Assembly: GCA_001466705.2 (NCBI GenBank)
Contig: LATX02000001.1
Coordinates: 1,178,001 to 1,242,000 of the forward strand
From: Moniliophthora roreri
Taxonomy: Eukaryota > Basidiomycota > Agaricomycetes > Agaricales > Marasmiaceae
DNA: 64,000 bases
Direction: 5' to 3'
Below the pieces are notes generated by a model. That model saw nothing but the letters and a program-made list of their open reading frames with translations, was not told the origin of the DNA and made no database searches. Below, in pieces: positions 35,427 through 48,180 of the stretch (the stretch's first letter is position 1; every line of letters begins with the position of its first letter). Position numbers and translations under genes: made by a program.

Positions 35427-38400
35427 ATGTCTGATCACTGGGATGATGTGGGCGTTCATTTGGGAGGTACCCGGGAGTTTCTGGTCAATGTAGAAGTGTT
35501 CGTTGCAGGGAGCACGGCGTTACGCAAGGTATGTTTGTTTCAGCAGCGTGTTGCAACCATTCTGACGACCTGGTTTTCTGTTCAAAGCCCCATAATACAA
35601 AAAAGAAGTCGGATAAACGAGATAATGTGAAGCAATCGACTGGTGTACTAGAGGACAAGAGGATTAAAGGCACGCACCTAGCCAACCTTGTTTTCCTCCT
35701 TATGTTTATCTTTTCAGCAGAGAAGGCTAGCTGGCTATCATTCCCGAAGGATCCTACAGCGGAAGGGCATTGGAGGGCGGCAACATGTAAACTTACTGAA
35801 GAAGGAGAGAGAGCGATTCTGAACGTCTACGTTGACGTGAGTAGTGCAGAACTTTCACATAGACACTATTTACACTGCCTTCCAGGAATCCATCTTGTAT
35901 CAATCAATATTCATCCATCTGTTGCATCATAGCGACATACGGCATGCACATCCATCGCTTTTCCAACGGAAGAATTGTCTAGCAGTATACTGCGTCGCGT
36001 TCGTAACTCGTTTTATAACAGCAATCAACCGCACCCTGAACGTCAGATCATTGTAGGGGAAAACGTCGGTCTTCTCCAAATATGGACGAACCAATACACC
36101 TTCAGTTCGCTTCCACGGATATATGCCACACTTGGCTGTCACTTTTGCGGTCCTATGCACTCCCTGAAATCTACGGGCGTTGGATTTACTCCGAAGAAGG
36201 CGGCTCGTACCGGATGTGGAGACAAGTTGAGCTTACGGTTATACAAGGACGCAACCTCGGCAATACCAAGCTCTTCGATGGTGCTTCAGATAATATGGAC
36301 GAAAGCGATTCTACATCCGGACCCGATCCAGTCGACTTGGACGTAACGTGCGATATTCAGTTGAACGAAGCGACATGTGGACGAACTACCATAAAGAAAG
36401 GAGTCGGATCCCCGGACTGGCATGAAAGCTTTGTGTTCTCAGATCTCCCGCCCTTTGAGAACCTTGATGTGGTTGTCTGGCGAGTGAAGAAGTTGTTCAA
36501 GTCCAGTCGGCTGGGTCGCATCCGAATAGTATTGAACAACTTTCCTCGAGGGGAGGCAGTTGAAGGCTGGTTTCCGGTGCTCAAATCGGAATCGACATTG
36601 GGCGATCTCCATGTTGGAGATGTTAGATTGAAGTTGAGGGTGGACGAGTAAGTTATATTGTCTGGAGGATACGGGAGTTACTTATGCTCTAGACAGAGAG
36701 CTCATACTGCCATTTTCAGCATACGATAGACTTCTGAAGGTACGGATTCTTACCGTCAGAGAGCTGACAATACTCAGTAATTTATTCGTAGAAACTCCGT
36801 TCGAGGAATTTCCTGGACTGGATGACGGATTTAGAGACCAAGCTCAAATTAAAGACGGTATCCACACAGTTAATGTCTATTGCTGTGGCTGACAACACAC
36901 TGATTGAGCAAGTGTCGGCTGTAGCTGACAGAGAAGTAGACGGTTCCGTATCTTGTATGCCTGCTCTTGTTCATGATCTTCCTCCTCTTGCTTATTTGAC
37001 TTGATAGCTCACCAAACTCTATTTCGTGGCAACAATAATTTGACGCGGATCGCTGAACAAACCATGGCCTGGTATGGAATGGACTTCTTGGAGAGCTCCA
37101 TCGGTAACGTCCTTCGCCGACTGGTCGCCGAAAAGGTCTGCATCGAGGTTGATCCTATGCGCAGTGGCAAAAGTCCAAAAGACATCGAGCGGAATGTGGA
37201 GACACTCGTCACATGGTGCAAAAGGATCTGGAGTCAAATCTTTGCTGCCAGGTAGGTTTTCACTCAACTGTGTCACGCTGTAGTTCTTGCCAGGATCTGA
37301 CCTGCTCCTAGACAATCATGTCCTCCGGAAATGCGGCGGCTTTTCCGCACCATCCGTGAATTGGTGGAGAAACGATTCCCTTTGCAGGACAATAGAGAAC
37401 TACCTTGGAAATGCGTGTCTGCCTTTGTGTTTCTACGATTCATTGTCCCCGCCATCCTTCATCCCCATCTCTTTGGTATCAGTGCTGGTAATGTCTTCTT
37501 GGGGTGATACATGTCTGGGTCGTACTGACGATCGTGGCATGTGATAGGGCTACCTAGTGAGCGAGTACAGCGCAGTTTGACACTCATAGCCAAAGTCATC
37601 CAAAGTCTAGCAAATCTCAATGCGGTGAGTGGATGTAAAGATTAACATACTGATGTCTGACGTTTTATGGTTTAGAACGTTCAGAAGGAAGAATTCATGG
37701 TCGGAGTCAAGGATTTTCTGAGGGACAGTCTCCCGGCCATGACTGATTATCTCCTCGCTGTGTCATCTGCACCAGAAGAAATTCGTACACCTGCACCCAA
37801 TCGCGGTCCTGAGCAGGTCGTTGCCCGTCTGCAACAGAGGGTTTCATCTATGCCAACTTTGTACAGGGAAGCGATTCCAATCCTTCCTCACCTTTTAGAT
37901 CCCGCACGGTCGGTATATTCCCCTTACATTCGCTTGTAGATACGTTAACAGCATCATTTTCTCCATAGGCATCTTGCAATCATAACCTCAGCCGTAATTC
38001 GAAAATCGAGGACACATTTGCCTGAACCCAGACCTCATGATTCCCATGACCGTCCTCTCGAAGATCTCTGTTCTCGATGCATAGAAGTGGAAGAAAAGGC
38101 GCTCAAGCGAGTCAATCAGTTGGCTGCACAACTGTCTGCGAACCAGAAAAAGACACCGCGAGTAAATACACAGACTCAGGACACGCCGTTCGCATTTTCT
38201 CCCCCCTCCCCAAAGTCACCGTCCAGTGCACGATCCGGAAGATCAGGTCGCTCAGAACGTCCCTCGACTGCACCGTCCGTCTCCGACGCTGATAGTTCCC
38301 GGCGGAGGCTGCTCTTCGATCCTACAGCATCTTCCGGTCCCCATAGCCCGTTTATAAGAAGTTTAGACACATCTTCCCCCTCTGCTCCCAGGAATAGACT

Positions 38401-38560
38401 CCTCCATCTTAAATCGACTTCAACTGATTCAATAACGACGCACATACCCCGAGGAACTCACACAAGTCCAATGACCGATTCGAAACATGCAGAATTACCT
38501 GTGGACATTTCAGATGACCCAGCAAAGAGAAAGAAGAAGTTTGGGATCTGGCGGAGATGA
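35427..38560 (+). CDS. Ras GTPase-activating protein with C2 domain (PH-C2-RasGAP)
   Basis: Twelve exons give 835 residues: 35427..35528, 35588..35642, 35718..35836, 35886..35998, 36057..36647, 36697..36739, 36792..36954, 37008..37251, 37312..37487, 37548..37624, 37676..37908, 37969..38560. The N-terminal part looks PH-like (FQRKNCLAVYCVAG, EPIHLQFASTDICHTWLSLL). A C2 domain follows (QVELTVIQGRNLGNTKLFDG, WHESFVFSDLPPFENLDVVV). The RasGAP domain has LFRGNNNLTRIAEQTM and the FLR block FVFLRFIVPAILHPHLFG. A Ser/Pro-rich tail ends in a basic cluster (KRKKKFGIWRR). Such proteins speed GTP hydrolysis on Ras-type GTPases; the order resembles fungal BUD2/RASAL-like GAPs. The exon 2/3 intron is in frame and open, so it could be retained. 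Confidence 0.9.
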
Positions 38561-38835
38561 TTGGTGCTCATAGTTGTACGTTTGTTCAAGTTGTTGGTAA
38601 CACGAGTTCGTCTTGGGATGTATTTGTATTCTAATGGTATCCAACTATATTGTTTTTGCTATCTACTATATTTATTCTGTAGATCCATTGTAGTACGTCG
38701 GAATCAAGATTTTGCTCTGTCGCTTGCTTCAGATTGGTTGTTACAATGATCAAGTGGCCAAGATATCCTGATTCAGGGCTTGTCGTCACGTTCCATACCT
38801 ATTACCAGGGATGAACATCCTTCACTCCAAATTTG

Positions 38836-39278
38836 ATGGGCTCACTTTGCTCGAAGCCTGGTACTCATAGCGGGGGCCACACCGTCCTTGGATCATCATC
38901 TAGTGGAAATAATCCCTCTCATCAACCTGCGCCGGCACCTGCAGACCGTCGTTCAGCTGCGGTTCGCCCTATCGTTTTCACTAACATCAAGAACTCCTAC
39001 CCTTACTAATTCTTCCTCAGGCAGAAGCTGCAGAACGTCGTATGAAGGCTGTCAGTTTGCTTGAGATTACTGCTTTTCTTCGACTCTTACATACCCATAA
39101 CAACAGGCTCAAGAACGAGGAACCAATGCAGCAAATCCGAATCGTGGTAAACTCGCCGCTGAGGCCTCGAAGCCAGCGAAAGTAGTTCCCGAGCAGCAAC
39201 AAGAGGAAAGGCTAGTGGTACGTGGCATGTTGTCTTTCACTTCTCGACACGCTTAACGAGTCGTCCTAGTGGGATTGA
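38836..39278 (+). CDS. Small SVIP-like protein with VCP/p97-interacting motif
   Basis: Four exons (38836..38961, 39021..39050, 39107..39217, 39270..39278) give 91 residues. The N-terminus MGSLCSKPGTH has Gly2 and Cys5, a pattern for myristoylation plus palmitoylation. A middle stretch spliced across two introns reads AEAAERRMKAAQERG. This matches the VIM-type helix of animal SVIP, where conserved Arg residues bind the N-domain of p97/Cdc48. The protein ends RLVWD. Animal SVIP is 77 residues, also lipid-anchored, and inhibits ER-associated degradation or links p97 to lysosomes. The last exon codes only for Trp-Asp-stop. Function in the fungus is inferred from the motif. Confidence 0.72.
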
Positions 39279-39635
39279 TTTCTATCTTCAACGTCTATTC
39301 GATGGGCTATTCATATCGCACTGAAGACATATGGACATACTATTAATTACCGTCAATGGGCCACTGAAATACAATCCAACCTCGACTTAAACCATTTGAT
39401 TTACTATCCTTTCCAGAATTCTTCCATTAGAGGAAGCAGGAGTCACTGCTACGCATCCCGGTATACGTATAATCGAGAGCGCACAAGTCAAATATGGACA
39501 GACGTATTAGCACATGGCCAAGAATACGGTGAATAGTGCGGGGGTATCGTATAATGGTAGATATGATATCGAGATGATGCCTGAACACCGAAGCGCTAGC
39601 CCTGCAGCCTGCAAAACCTAAACATATCTCCTGTG
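39279..39635. other. Convergent intergenic region between the SVIP-like and ARP1 genes
   Basis: It holds the 3' ends of two genes facing each other. No reading frame or repeat of interest was seen. It is rich in AT, as expected for 3' untranslated sequence. Confidence 0.5.
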
Positions 39636-41236
39636 TCAGAAACCAGCCTTCTTGTGAATGATGTCCGGGTCTTCTTGGTACTCCTCTGCCGAAACCCACA
39701 TCTACAATCTAAATTTGAGAAAACGAGGGATTGAAGGATTGGAGGTAAATCACCTTCTTGAAAGCATTTAAGCCAGCAAGAATAGAGCCACCTATCCACG
39801 TCGAGTATTTCCGTTCAGGAGGTGCGTAAATCTTGATTTTGACATCTTTGAGTGCGAGCTTCTTGACCTCGTTCAACAAGCGGTCTCCGAAACCTTACAA
39901 AACATTGTAATAATCAGTTTTTGAAGTGAGGGTTTTGCCAGGCCGGCCAACCTCTGCAGAGCGTGCTCCCGCCACTGAGAACGATGTTCGAAAATAGACT
40001 TTTCCTCAGATCAAGATCCACGCGATTAATGGAATCGACGACGACTTGGTGAACTCCAGCATACTCCTGCCCGATGATTTCCGGGTTGAATAGTATCTCT
40101 GGTGCTCGGAAACGTTCAGCTCCAAGCTAATGAGATGGACGTGTATGAGTAGCTGAACTTGCACTCCATCTTTGAGAACCGACCTGAACAACATTACCAT
40201 CCGGTAGTCTGAATTCCTCCTGATGACCCAAAGAGTCTTTTTCCTCTTTAGTGGGGTTGAGAGCGACATAGCAGCACTTTTCTTTTATGGTCCGAACGAT
40301 TTCCCGTTCGGCTGTCGTATGCAAATGGTGGCCAGACTTTCGTAATAGTAGTTGAAGGTAGTCAGTGACGTCCCTATTTGACGGCTTTTGGATACTTAAT
40401 ATAAGAGACATTTAAGCAAACGCACCTTCCTGCAACATCCACTCGCCGAATTGCATGAGGCATCGAGAAACCTTCAAAAACAGGAACAGCATGCGTAACC
40501 CCATCTCCCGAGTCCAACACTATTCCTGTTGTTCTTCCAGAAGAGTATCTATAAAGGCGGCCATGAGAATTTGGCAAAGAACGAGCGATGCAGAGCCTCA
40601 CAGGGATAGGACAGCTTGAACGGAAGTAAAAAGAGCGGGGACGTTGAACGTATCGAAGAATATTTGGGCAGCGATATCTCGATTACTGCGAGGATTCAAG
40701 GGTGCTTCAGTGAGAAGAACAGGATGCTGCCAATCCAACTATAAGGTCTGTCATATCGTCAGAAAAGAGTGATCTGGTGACACACCTCTTCACTTAGCGT
40801 GCCCAATTCCTCGGCATATATCCAGCTCCATATACGTTCCATATCATCCCAGTCTGTTACTATTCCATGCTCCATCGGATACTTGATCTTGAGCAGTCCC
40901 CTGAATTCTTGAGCGCGTCGACCGATGAAGACGTCGCCCTCCAGCGCGCCTGCCATTACGCGTACGTGCTTCGGTCGCCCTACGCTGCATTGGGCGCATA
41001 TGAATTATTATATCGAGATCATTTAGCATAGGAGTTTCAGTAGGACTAGGCGAGCACGTACAACGATGGAAAGAAGCATTTAGGGTGGTCTTGACCAGCA
41101 AAGCCTGCTTTGATTGTCCCAGAACCCTGGCGAAATTGAGGCATTTTAGTATTACAGTCCAACGTAGTAGAAAATTGCCTACATTGTCTATAACCACAGG
41201 CTGATTTGTGAGGACGTCGTCAAATTCCGCAGACAT
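39636..41236 (-). CDS. ARP1: Actin-related protein Arp1 (centractin, dynactin subunit)
   Basis: Nine exons give 382 residues: 41183..41236, 41062..41126, 40786..40984, 40602..40738, 40426..40548, 40184..40373, 39952..40126, 39754..39893, 39636..39701. Actin-fold marks are [79 protein letters not shown] and [20 protein letters not shown]. The changes [10 protein letters not shown] and VMAGALEGD are those of Arp1 rather than actin. The end is [18 protein letters not shown]. Arp1 forms the short filament of dynactin, which links dynein to cargo and nuclei. The start ATG is 114 bp from the divergent membrane-protein gene. Confidence 0.96.
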
Positions 41237-41350
41237 GAGTGATGAAAGAGTGGAAATGAGGAGGTCGTGCGGTGTCACGGCAGCACTGCCGGTACACTTC
41301 TCTCTGACCACCACCATATATACAGTTCAGAGCAGCTTCTCGTCCTCAAA
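41237..41350. promoter_or_regulatory. Compact bidirectional promoter of ARP1 and the AGTRAP-like gene
   Basis: Only 114 bp separate the two start codons. A TATATA stretch (41315-41321) lies about 30 bp before the plus-strand ATG. No other motif was recognised. Confidence 0.5.
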
Positions 41351-42101
41351 ATGGATTTTATTCAAAGTCTTGATCCATCCAAGCTTGTCCTCGCAGGAAC
41401 TGTTCGTCTTTGTCCTCCACCTTCATATTGCGATATTGACTGCGTTTTTAGTGGCTCTCGTTCATTCTCTCCCCGTTTTCTGCACCTTTTTACAATCTGC
41501 CTATCTTCCTATTCGGAGTATATACGCAGGAGAACACAGAAGCATTCCAATCACTACAGACGGTAGGTCCCTATCTATTTTATATAACGTCTCTTAACCG
41601 CAATTCAAGTTCACTGCGCTCTTGGGAGGCTCATGCATTTGGGACATAATTTGGATGACACAGAACAGTCAACATGGATTCATCAAGTTCCTCACTGTGC
41701 TGCTCTTGATTTTGAAGGTAAACATGTTGGTAATAATTGTGTTAATTGCTTACTCAGGCTTCGTAGGTCCCCACTTTCTTTGCGTTCGGCCTGTCGCTGA
41801 GACAAAGGGGTGCTCAATTTAGTGGTCTAGGAATTCGTGGAAGTGATCTCAGTGGTCCAACTGGCAAGTCGCCTTCTTTATTTGCATCTACATCATCCTA
41901 ACTTCTAAAAACCTAGTATGGTCTATGCCTGGTGGTTTCACGTCCACGGGCAGGGATGGTTATCAGGCAATGGACGAGGAACGACCTGTCGAAACGTCTA
42001 GACCCGCCCCTCGGCCAGCACCTCCTACTACTGCTCCAACCGCCGCAACTCCTGCCCCGCCAACGACAAATGCTGGACCAGGAGCGTATCAAAGCTTGTA
42101 G
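41351..42101 (+). CDS. AGTRAP-like small membrane protein
   Basis: Five exons (41351..41401, 41452..41562, 41610..41717, 41767..41863, 41917..42101) give 183 residues. Hydrophobic helices are LVLAGTWLSFILSPFSAPF, LPIFLFGVYTQ, FTALLGGSCIWDIIWM and IKFLTVLLLILKVPTFFAFG. Next comes LRQRGAQFSGLGIRGSDLSG, then VWSMPGGF and a Pro/Thr-rich tail ending AYQSL. I recognise the layout as fungal proteins related to the angiotensin-receptor-associated protein AGTRAP (DI-W helix, late charged turn). That link is tentative. The last intron starts with GC instead of GT (GCAAGT); it is needed to make TVWSMPGGF. The likely site is the Golgi or endosomal membrane. Confidence 0.68.
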
Positions 42102-42125
42102 GGCTCAAATGCTAAAAGTTTAACT

Positions 42126-45100
42126 TCAGTCTTTTGGACTACTGGTTTCGTTCTTATCAGAGTAGGTACCAGATGTAACCTCTATTGTCCGCAGTTGTTG
42201 CACCAGGTCATTGATCAGTCCCGCTTTGTCGTCGGCTCTCTTTCGAGAGAACAGCCAAGGGCAGTCCAATGATACGCATGACACAGGCTCTGCCGGAGAG
42301 AGTCCGCAGCAGGTTCCGCAGATGCGGTGTGTGTTGACCAACTGAACTTCTGCGTGCCGAATATTTGACAGGAGGCCTGCTCCCGATACCTGCGTATCGT
42401 CACGGCAGTCGCCACAAATTCCTGAATACAAGAGCATTAGACCTCTGGCAACATACTTGACTTTCAGACTGACCTTGCCTAGTGTAGTCTCCGCAAAGCA
42501 GGCAATGAGCTGCGTCGAAGTGCTCGTAAATGTTCAACCTATCGCTGATGACAACACCCATTGGATCTCCTTTGCTAGGAGAAACGACTTCCAGGCCTTT
42601 CGGTCTAGGCATCTCATTGTACCACTGCCGCACGTCAGCGCCAATGAGATCGAAGATTCGTTCGAGGGGAGGAATGAGAACCCGCGTTATGTAGTACGGA
42701 GCGTCCAGAGTCATATGGCTGGAAGATGATATCAGAGACGTTGAAAAGCACAGCAGACTGACTTACGAATTCTCGAGAAAGTCGAGTGGATCCATGGCTC
42801 TGTCCACCAACCTCGTACCAGGTAGCCCCCGCGCAATCACGTAGGGTATTCGATCGCCATATTGAAGTTCGTCATTTGGATCTAAAAGCATTTTTCTGGC
42901 AGCTACGGCGACGCCAGGAGGCGGGGGAACATCATCGCTGTGGCCAATAATTAGTGCATGCATCAAACCTATGACAAAACGTACCTATATGTTCCCAGCC
43001 GCACTTCTTTCGCAAACATAAAGTCTTGTACCGGTAACTTGCCTTTCAGGAGCTTCGTCCAAGTTTCACAACAGTATTCCTTAATTTCGCTCAGATCTTG
43101 AGTACGGAAAAGAATCCTTTCAAAGGTACAGTTTAGGTGCCGCAAGTCAATGCGATGTTTACTCACTTCAAGCATTTCTCGGTCATTATTCGGGCTGCAC
43201 GGATGCCGTCTCGCCGCACCGTCTCGATTCCTTTGGCATCAAACGAGGGAGTATCTCCTGGTCGCTCAAACTTCCATCCGACATAACGTTTTTTCGCGAG
43301 AAGTACACAAGGATGATAGACCTAACGTAAGTCACACACTGAGATGGGCGGAGTAAACGGATTGATGGATTGACAAACCTTTTCAAACTTGAGGATCATT
43401 GGTTTAGGATTTTCGCGTGTTATGGTGTCTGCTATCTCCTGACCGACCAGAAACGCCTGTTCTTTGGTTCTCCCAGGGAGGTATCTACGAGTCTTTATCA
43501 GCAGATACGTTTCCATCAATTGTAGCATCGACTGACATGAATAAACTGTCCGTATCACCGTACACCACTTCTGCATTCCATTTTGTCGTTTGATGAATGA
43601 GTCGGATAGCCTGCATTGGCATGTATTAGGCAGTCAATATGCAAATACTGAACAAACCTTTTCGAGTGTTTCGCGACCAGATTGAACAATCGCATCCGCA
43701 ATCTCAACAGCAGGCATCCTCCCAGAAAAGCTGGCACTTGTATACCCATAAGTCACATTAGCTATGTATTTCAGACCTGAGATGTTGCAAGATGTCAATT
43801 ATATCGGACTTTAAGAGGGATGATGATTCCTACCAAGTTGCCGAGCGTTCAGAATGCGAGTGAGAATCTTGCAGTTCGATCAATAACAGCGCTGAAATTC
43901 ACTTCAGAATGACCAACCTTGTCGCTTTTGACGCCTTTCATTGCAGTCTTAACCATAACTCGCGTGTCTAACAACTCTGTCAACATGCGGGGCAATAATC
44001 CCTGCCTAACGTGGGACTTCACAAAAATGAGGCCGTTTGGCGACACTGAAAGTGCTGTTACAAAGTTTTCCTCCCGTTCAGGGATGACCGGTGTACCTGT
44101 GATATGTTCCCGAAGTTTTCCCAGAAGACCTGGTATTCTGGGAAGCTCATCGACTACACCAAACTTGTTTTTCCCCTGGAAGTCAACAACGCGACCGAGA
44201 CATGTCTGTAATCTGGGTGAGCGGGTCATCGAAAACCTTAATCGGTGAGAGGTTACCGAGTAGCAATAGTTGCGAGATACCTGATTGCAGACTTGTCAGA
44301 GTGAGTGTTAAAGTCGACGTAGACCCGCTTACCATGATGGACGGGTATAAACTCTGGAAATCGAGCACCACGAGCGGGCTGCTGTAGAAAGCAGATTGTG
44401 GTTCCAGTATTAGTGGTATACATTCAGCTGCCTGATCTCTCATCAGCGGAAAAGAGTCCCCCTTGCTGGTGTGGACATACATTTTGCTTCCCGACCTGAT
44501 CGAATAGTTAAGCAGGTCAATAGCATATCTTGAAGGGAACTTACATCTTTCTTGCTTGGCGATAAGAGAACAAAGCTCTCGGGTTTCGCAATCCGAGCCC
44601 TGGTAGGTTACTACTATTAATGATTTCGTTTCATTTGTCAGAAAAATGGCACTTCACATGAATGATTCCACCTTGAATTGAGATCCCCGCTTCGCGAGTT
44701 CAGCGAAATGTTAGCATCAAGTCATACACGTAGTGACGCACGCTGATGACCGAGTAAAAGTCGATACCAAAAACGCGGGCAAATTCACTACAGGTGGTTA
44801 GTTGAATTCCGCAAATTGCAATGCCACTTACGCAGTTTTTGTGAGCACTTCAGACTGATTCAAAATCTCGAGGTTCATCGCAGCTCTCCCTCTGAAGTAT
44901 TTCAAGAGTAGAAAGTTGTGATACGAGGCAGTACTCTTGCACCATGTCGATAAAGTGCGAGAAGAGAACTTGGGTGTGCGTCTCCCGAGCACATGAAAGA
45001 CAACGTTTTCGAAGGAGTAGGTATTAAGGGACAATTCCGATCGCATTACCCGCCAAAGGTTGAAGACATGACGTCCTGCAACATGAAATGTTGTCGTATG

Positions 45101-48100
45101 TCGTGTGTCCCATTGTTCAGACGATGCGACAGCCCGAGGGGGTGCACGGGATATAAGTATATCGATTTGTAGTCCTATAGGATGTTGATATCAGGCACAT
45201 AACCGGAATTAACTAGGCGAACATACCAAAAGATCTTCCACGAGCTGCCAGGTATCCCCATGATGCGTTCTGGACTTCCCAGCCGGTAATTACATCCGGT
45301 TCCAAGTCAACGACTTTGTCCACCACTAGATTGATGAGATCAAGTTCATTGTCAACAAAATCGACTTCAGAATCTTTTGTGTGTCCGCCATAGTCCTTGT
45401 CGCAGTGCACTATGATCGTTCCACTAACAGGATCTCCAAAATCAGATTCCTGAAAAATATAGAATGCAGCGAATATTTCTTTTGAAGGGATAAGTATCCG
45501 TAAGACGACCATAATTATTGCCAGTCTCACCATCTTCATTAGGGTCCGGTGTTCGTCCCGACGATGAAGGGGCTAATTTAGCGGGCGCGTAAGGACGGAG
45601 GCAACATACTTGACTTCGTAGTGCGAAGTACTCACCGAAGACTTCGAGGGACAAAACTGACATATTCTGTCCTTCACGACCTCCCTCAGTATTCGCAATT
45701 ATTGGTGTCGATTGCAGTCCATATATGTTATGTTGTGTCGGGCCTTTTATCTGAACAAACGTTTATAATAGGTGAAATAAAACGGTACTGACGCTTACCT
45801 GGGATCGGAAATCGGATTTTTTCGAGTCATTCCGGGCACCGTCCGCAGAAAGCAGCCACTTCTTGACCTGTTTTACGCTTGGCGGAAGACCTGCAAATTC
45901 CCATCCGTCATAGGACGTCGCTGACAGAACAGGTGGATTTTCTGGTTCATTCTCATCATATTGCATCCCGGTGCTCTCCTGGATCCATTCTTCAACATTG
46001 GCTAGACTATCCCCTCCCTTTAGTTCGAATGTCAAACCAGCGTATTCCCGTGGACCCGTAGGAACATCTCGTCCGTCTGAGTAATAAGGAGATCTATATA
46101 ATTTGTCGGGCAGTCCGTAATCAACCAAGGTCTTCTGGAGGCTGAGAGGGGATGGGGGAGGAAGCGAATAGACATATCCATTGAAGCTGGGGGTTACTCT
46201 GTAGAATGAGCGAAACGCAGCGGTCTTCTTTACCAGCTGTACGCGATTTTTGGGGGTATCAGGCTCCTCATGCGGACGTGGTGTTACAGCAACCGGCAAT
46301 TGGGTATGGTATGTGAGACCTGCGGTAGCGTCTAGACGTCTCCTTTTCAAATTAGGAATGCGATCACCATCATTGACCAGAGCTCCTGCGTTGGGACGCT
46401 TGCGGTCACTAACGGTGTTGGGGCTGGAAAGGAACCTGAGTAATTAGCTCATGAAATAATGTAGTAGTACATGCACTTGCCGCAGATCTTCATTGTCCAA
46501 AAGCGTTTCCGCGGGTACCAGGAGGTCATCCCCAGTGACAACCACTTCGTCAGCGCCTTCTATATCATCAGCTGTAGCACTGGATGATATGGTCATAGTT
46601 AGCCTCTGCGCTTGGCAGCTGCATACATCTCTCACCTCGGCTGAATAGACGTGATGTCACCCTGCCGTCCAAAAAGACCGGAACTGCATGGAGACGCCAT
46701 TGAGTTTGTGAAAATTCTTGATGTGTTTGGGTATACCTGTCACTGGGATCTTCACCGATAAACACGTTCTCCGGATCAATCTCAACAACAGGCTCGGGAC
46801 TTGGGCGTGTCGACTCTTCTTCTAGCTCCATTTCATCATGCTCATAATGGTCGTCGTTATCGTCTAGGTCTTGCTCTTCCTCCATCTCATCGTATTCTAT
46901 ATCGCCCCAGTTCGGAGGTCTCGCAGTCGGGTCGTCATCATGATCGTGAGACGCGAGGAAAGAGGCATCAACATCCACACCAGCATCTTCTTCGATCTCG
47001 TCCTTCAGGATGCCAACTTCATTGAGGTTGGTCTCCGCGCTGTCAGATGACGTGCTGCTTCGTATTGGTCTCCAAGTTTTCATTTCTTCCTCCCACAAGG
47101 CTTCGATGCTTTCGAATGTGGACATGACCGCTCCCTCCCATCTTCGTTCATTCTTCTCGCCTGTGTCGAAGTTGACAGGTCGTTCTCGCTCTCTCTCTAT
47201 ACGTTTCCGGATTTCATCCCACCATCGAGCTTCGGCAACCCACGTACCTCCCGTCCCCCTGGCAGAATCACTAGGATCCATTGGCATCTCTGGAGACGGG
47301 TCGAAGCCACGAGCTGCGCGTCTTTTGCGCTCATCTTCCCAAAGTTCGCGCACTCCCGGAACAAAAGGTTCATCAGAAAGAGGTGGAGCTGGGACTTCTA
47401 GCTTGTGGTGAATATTTCGAGCTGTGAATTCATGCCTGTTTAGAATTTGGGGAGCTATTACATCCAGCTCTAGGGACATTCTGGATTGTCGGAAATGGGG
47501 AGATGGTGGGAAACGTGTAGTAGGAGAAGACTCATCCTCGGCTTCTGCCTCGTCCTCTCGACCTCGCTCCATGATCTGACCCAAATCAATCCAACCGCAC
47601 CCATACAATCCGAAATCGCAAAGAAACTGAAGAATGAAGCTCAAATGGTTTTCATATGTGCGAAAGCGGGTGCCCATGACTGTGCCTGACTGTAAGATGG
47701 TTACAATCCGCGAGACCAATGCTGGGTCGACCACCATGATCTTGAGGAAGGGAGAGTACGAACAATGAAAGCCATAGAAGTGTATGCCTTTCACGAGAAT
47801 GATAGAACGAATGTATTGTGATTTCGTGGATTGTGGATTACGCCTGAAAGAGAGTGCGACTGCATGATTTATGGAACGTTTCAATCGCGACGCGTATTTC
47901 TTTACTAGAATAGCAATGAGGTAGCAGCTGAGAGTGTGTGCGAGGGCAACTCACCTTCTGGAGCTACCAAACTGCCAGTATATTCCACATAGAAATAGGG
48001 ATAAACTTGATGAACGTGAAGACACACTTTTCGATCATCTGAAGAGGGACCATAGATGCGGAGGACTGGCACCAAAGGGAGCGAGGAGTTGTCTAGAGGA

Positions 48101-48180
48101 CCCGGAGGAGCCAGATAGTGGTCTATTTGATTTATTTGAACCTTTAGCAAAGGAGTGGTGACCGAAGACATGTTAGCCAT
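42126..48180 (-). CDS. REV3: DNA polymerase zeta catalytic subunit Rev3
   Basis: This is a 6-kb multi-exon gene. The start ATG at 48180 opens MANMSSVTTPLLKVQINQID, with VPVLRIYG and KVCLHVHQVYPYFYVEY, the Rev3/Pol-delta-type N-terminus. A long acidic, poorly conserved middle fills 46568..47884. An exonuclease-like region at 45213..45539 has VITGWEVQNASWGYLAARG. The polymerase shows motif A VLDFQSLYPSIM at 44333-44371 and motif C VYGDTDSLF at 43540-43566. The C-terminus has two Cys sets, CLLCGD/ICGDC and CGTCC/CVSLDC. In family members the second holds a 4Fe-4S cluster and binds Pol31/Pol32. Rev3 with Rev7 does error-prone translesion synthesis. Internal exon boundaries were not all fixed. The 3' end lies 24 bp from that of the facing gene. 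Confidence 0.95.
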
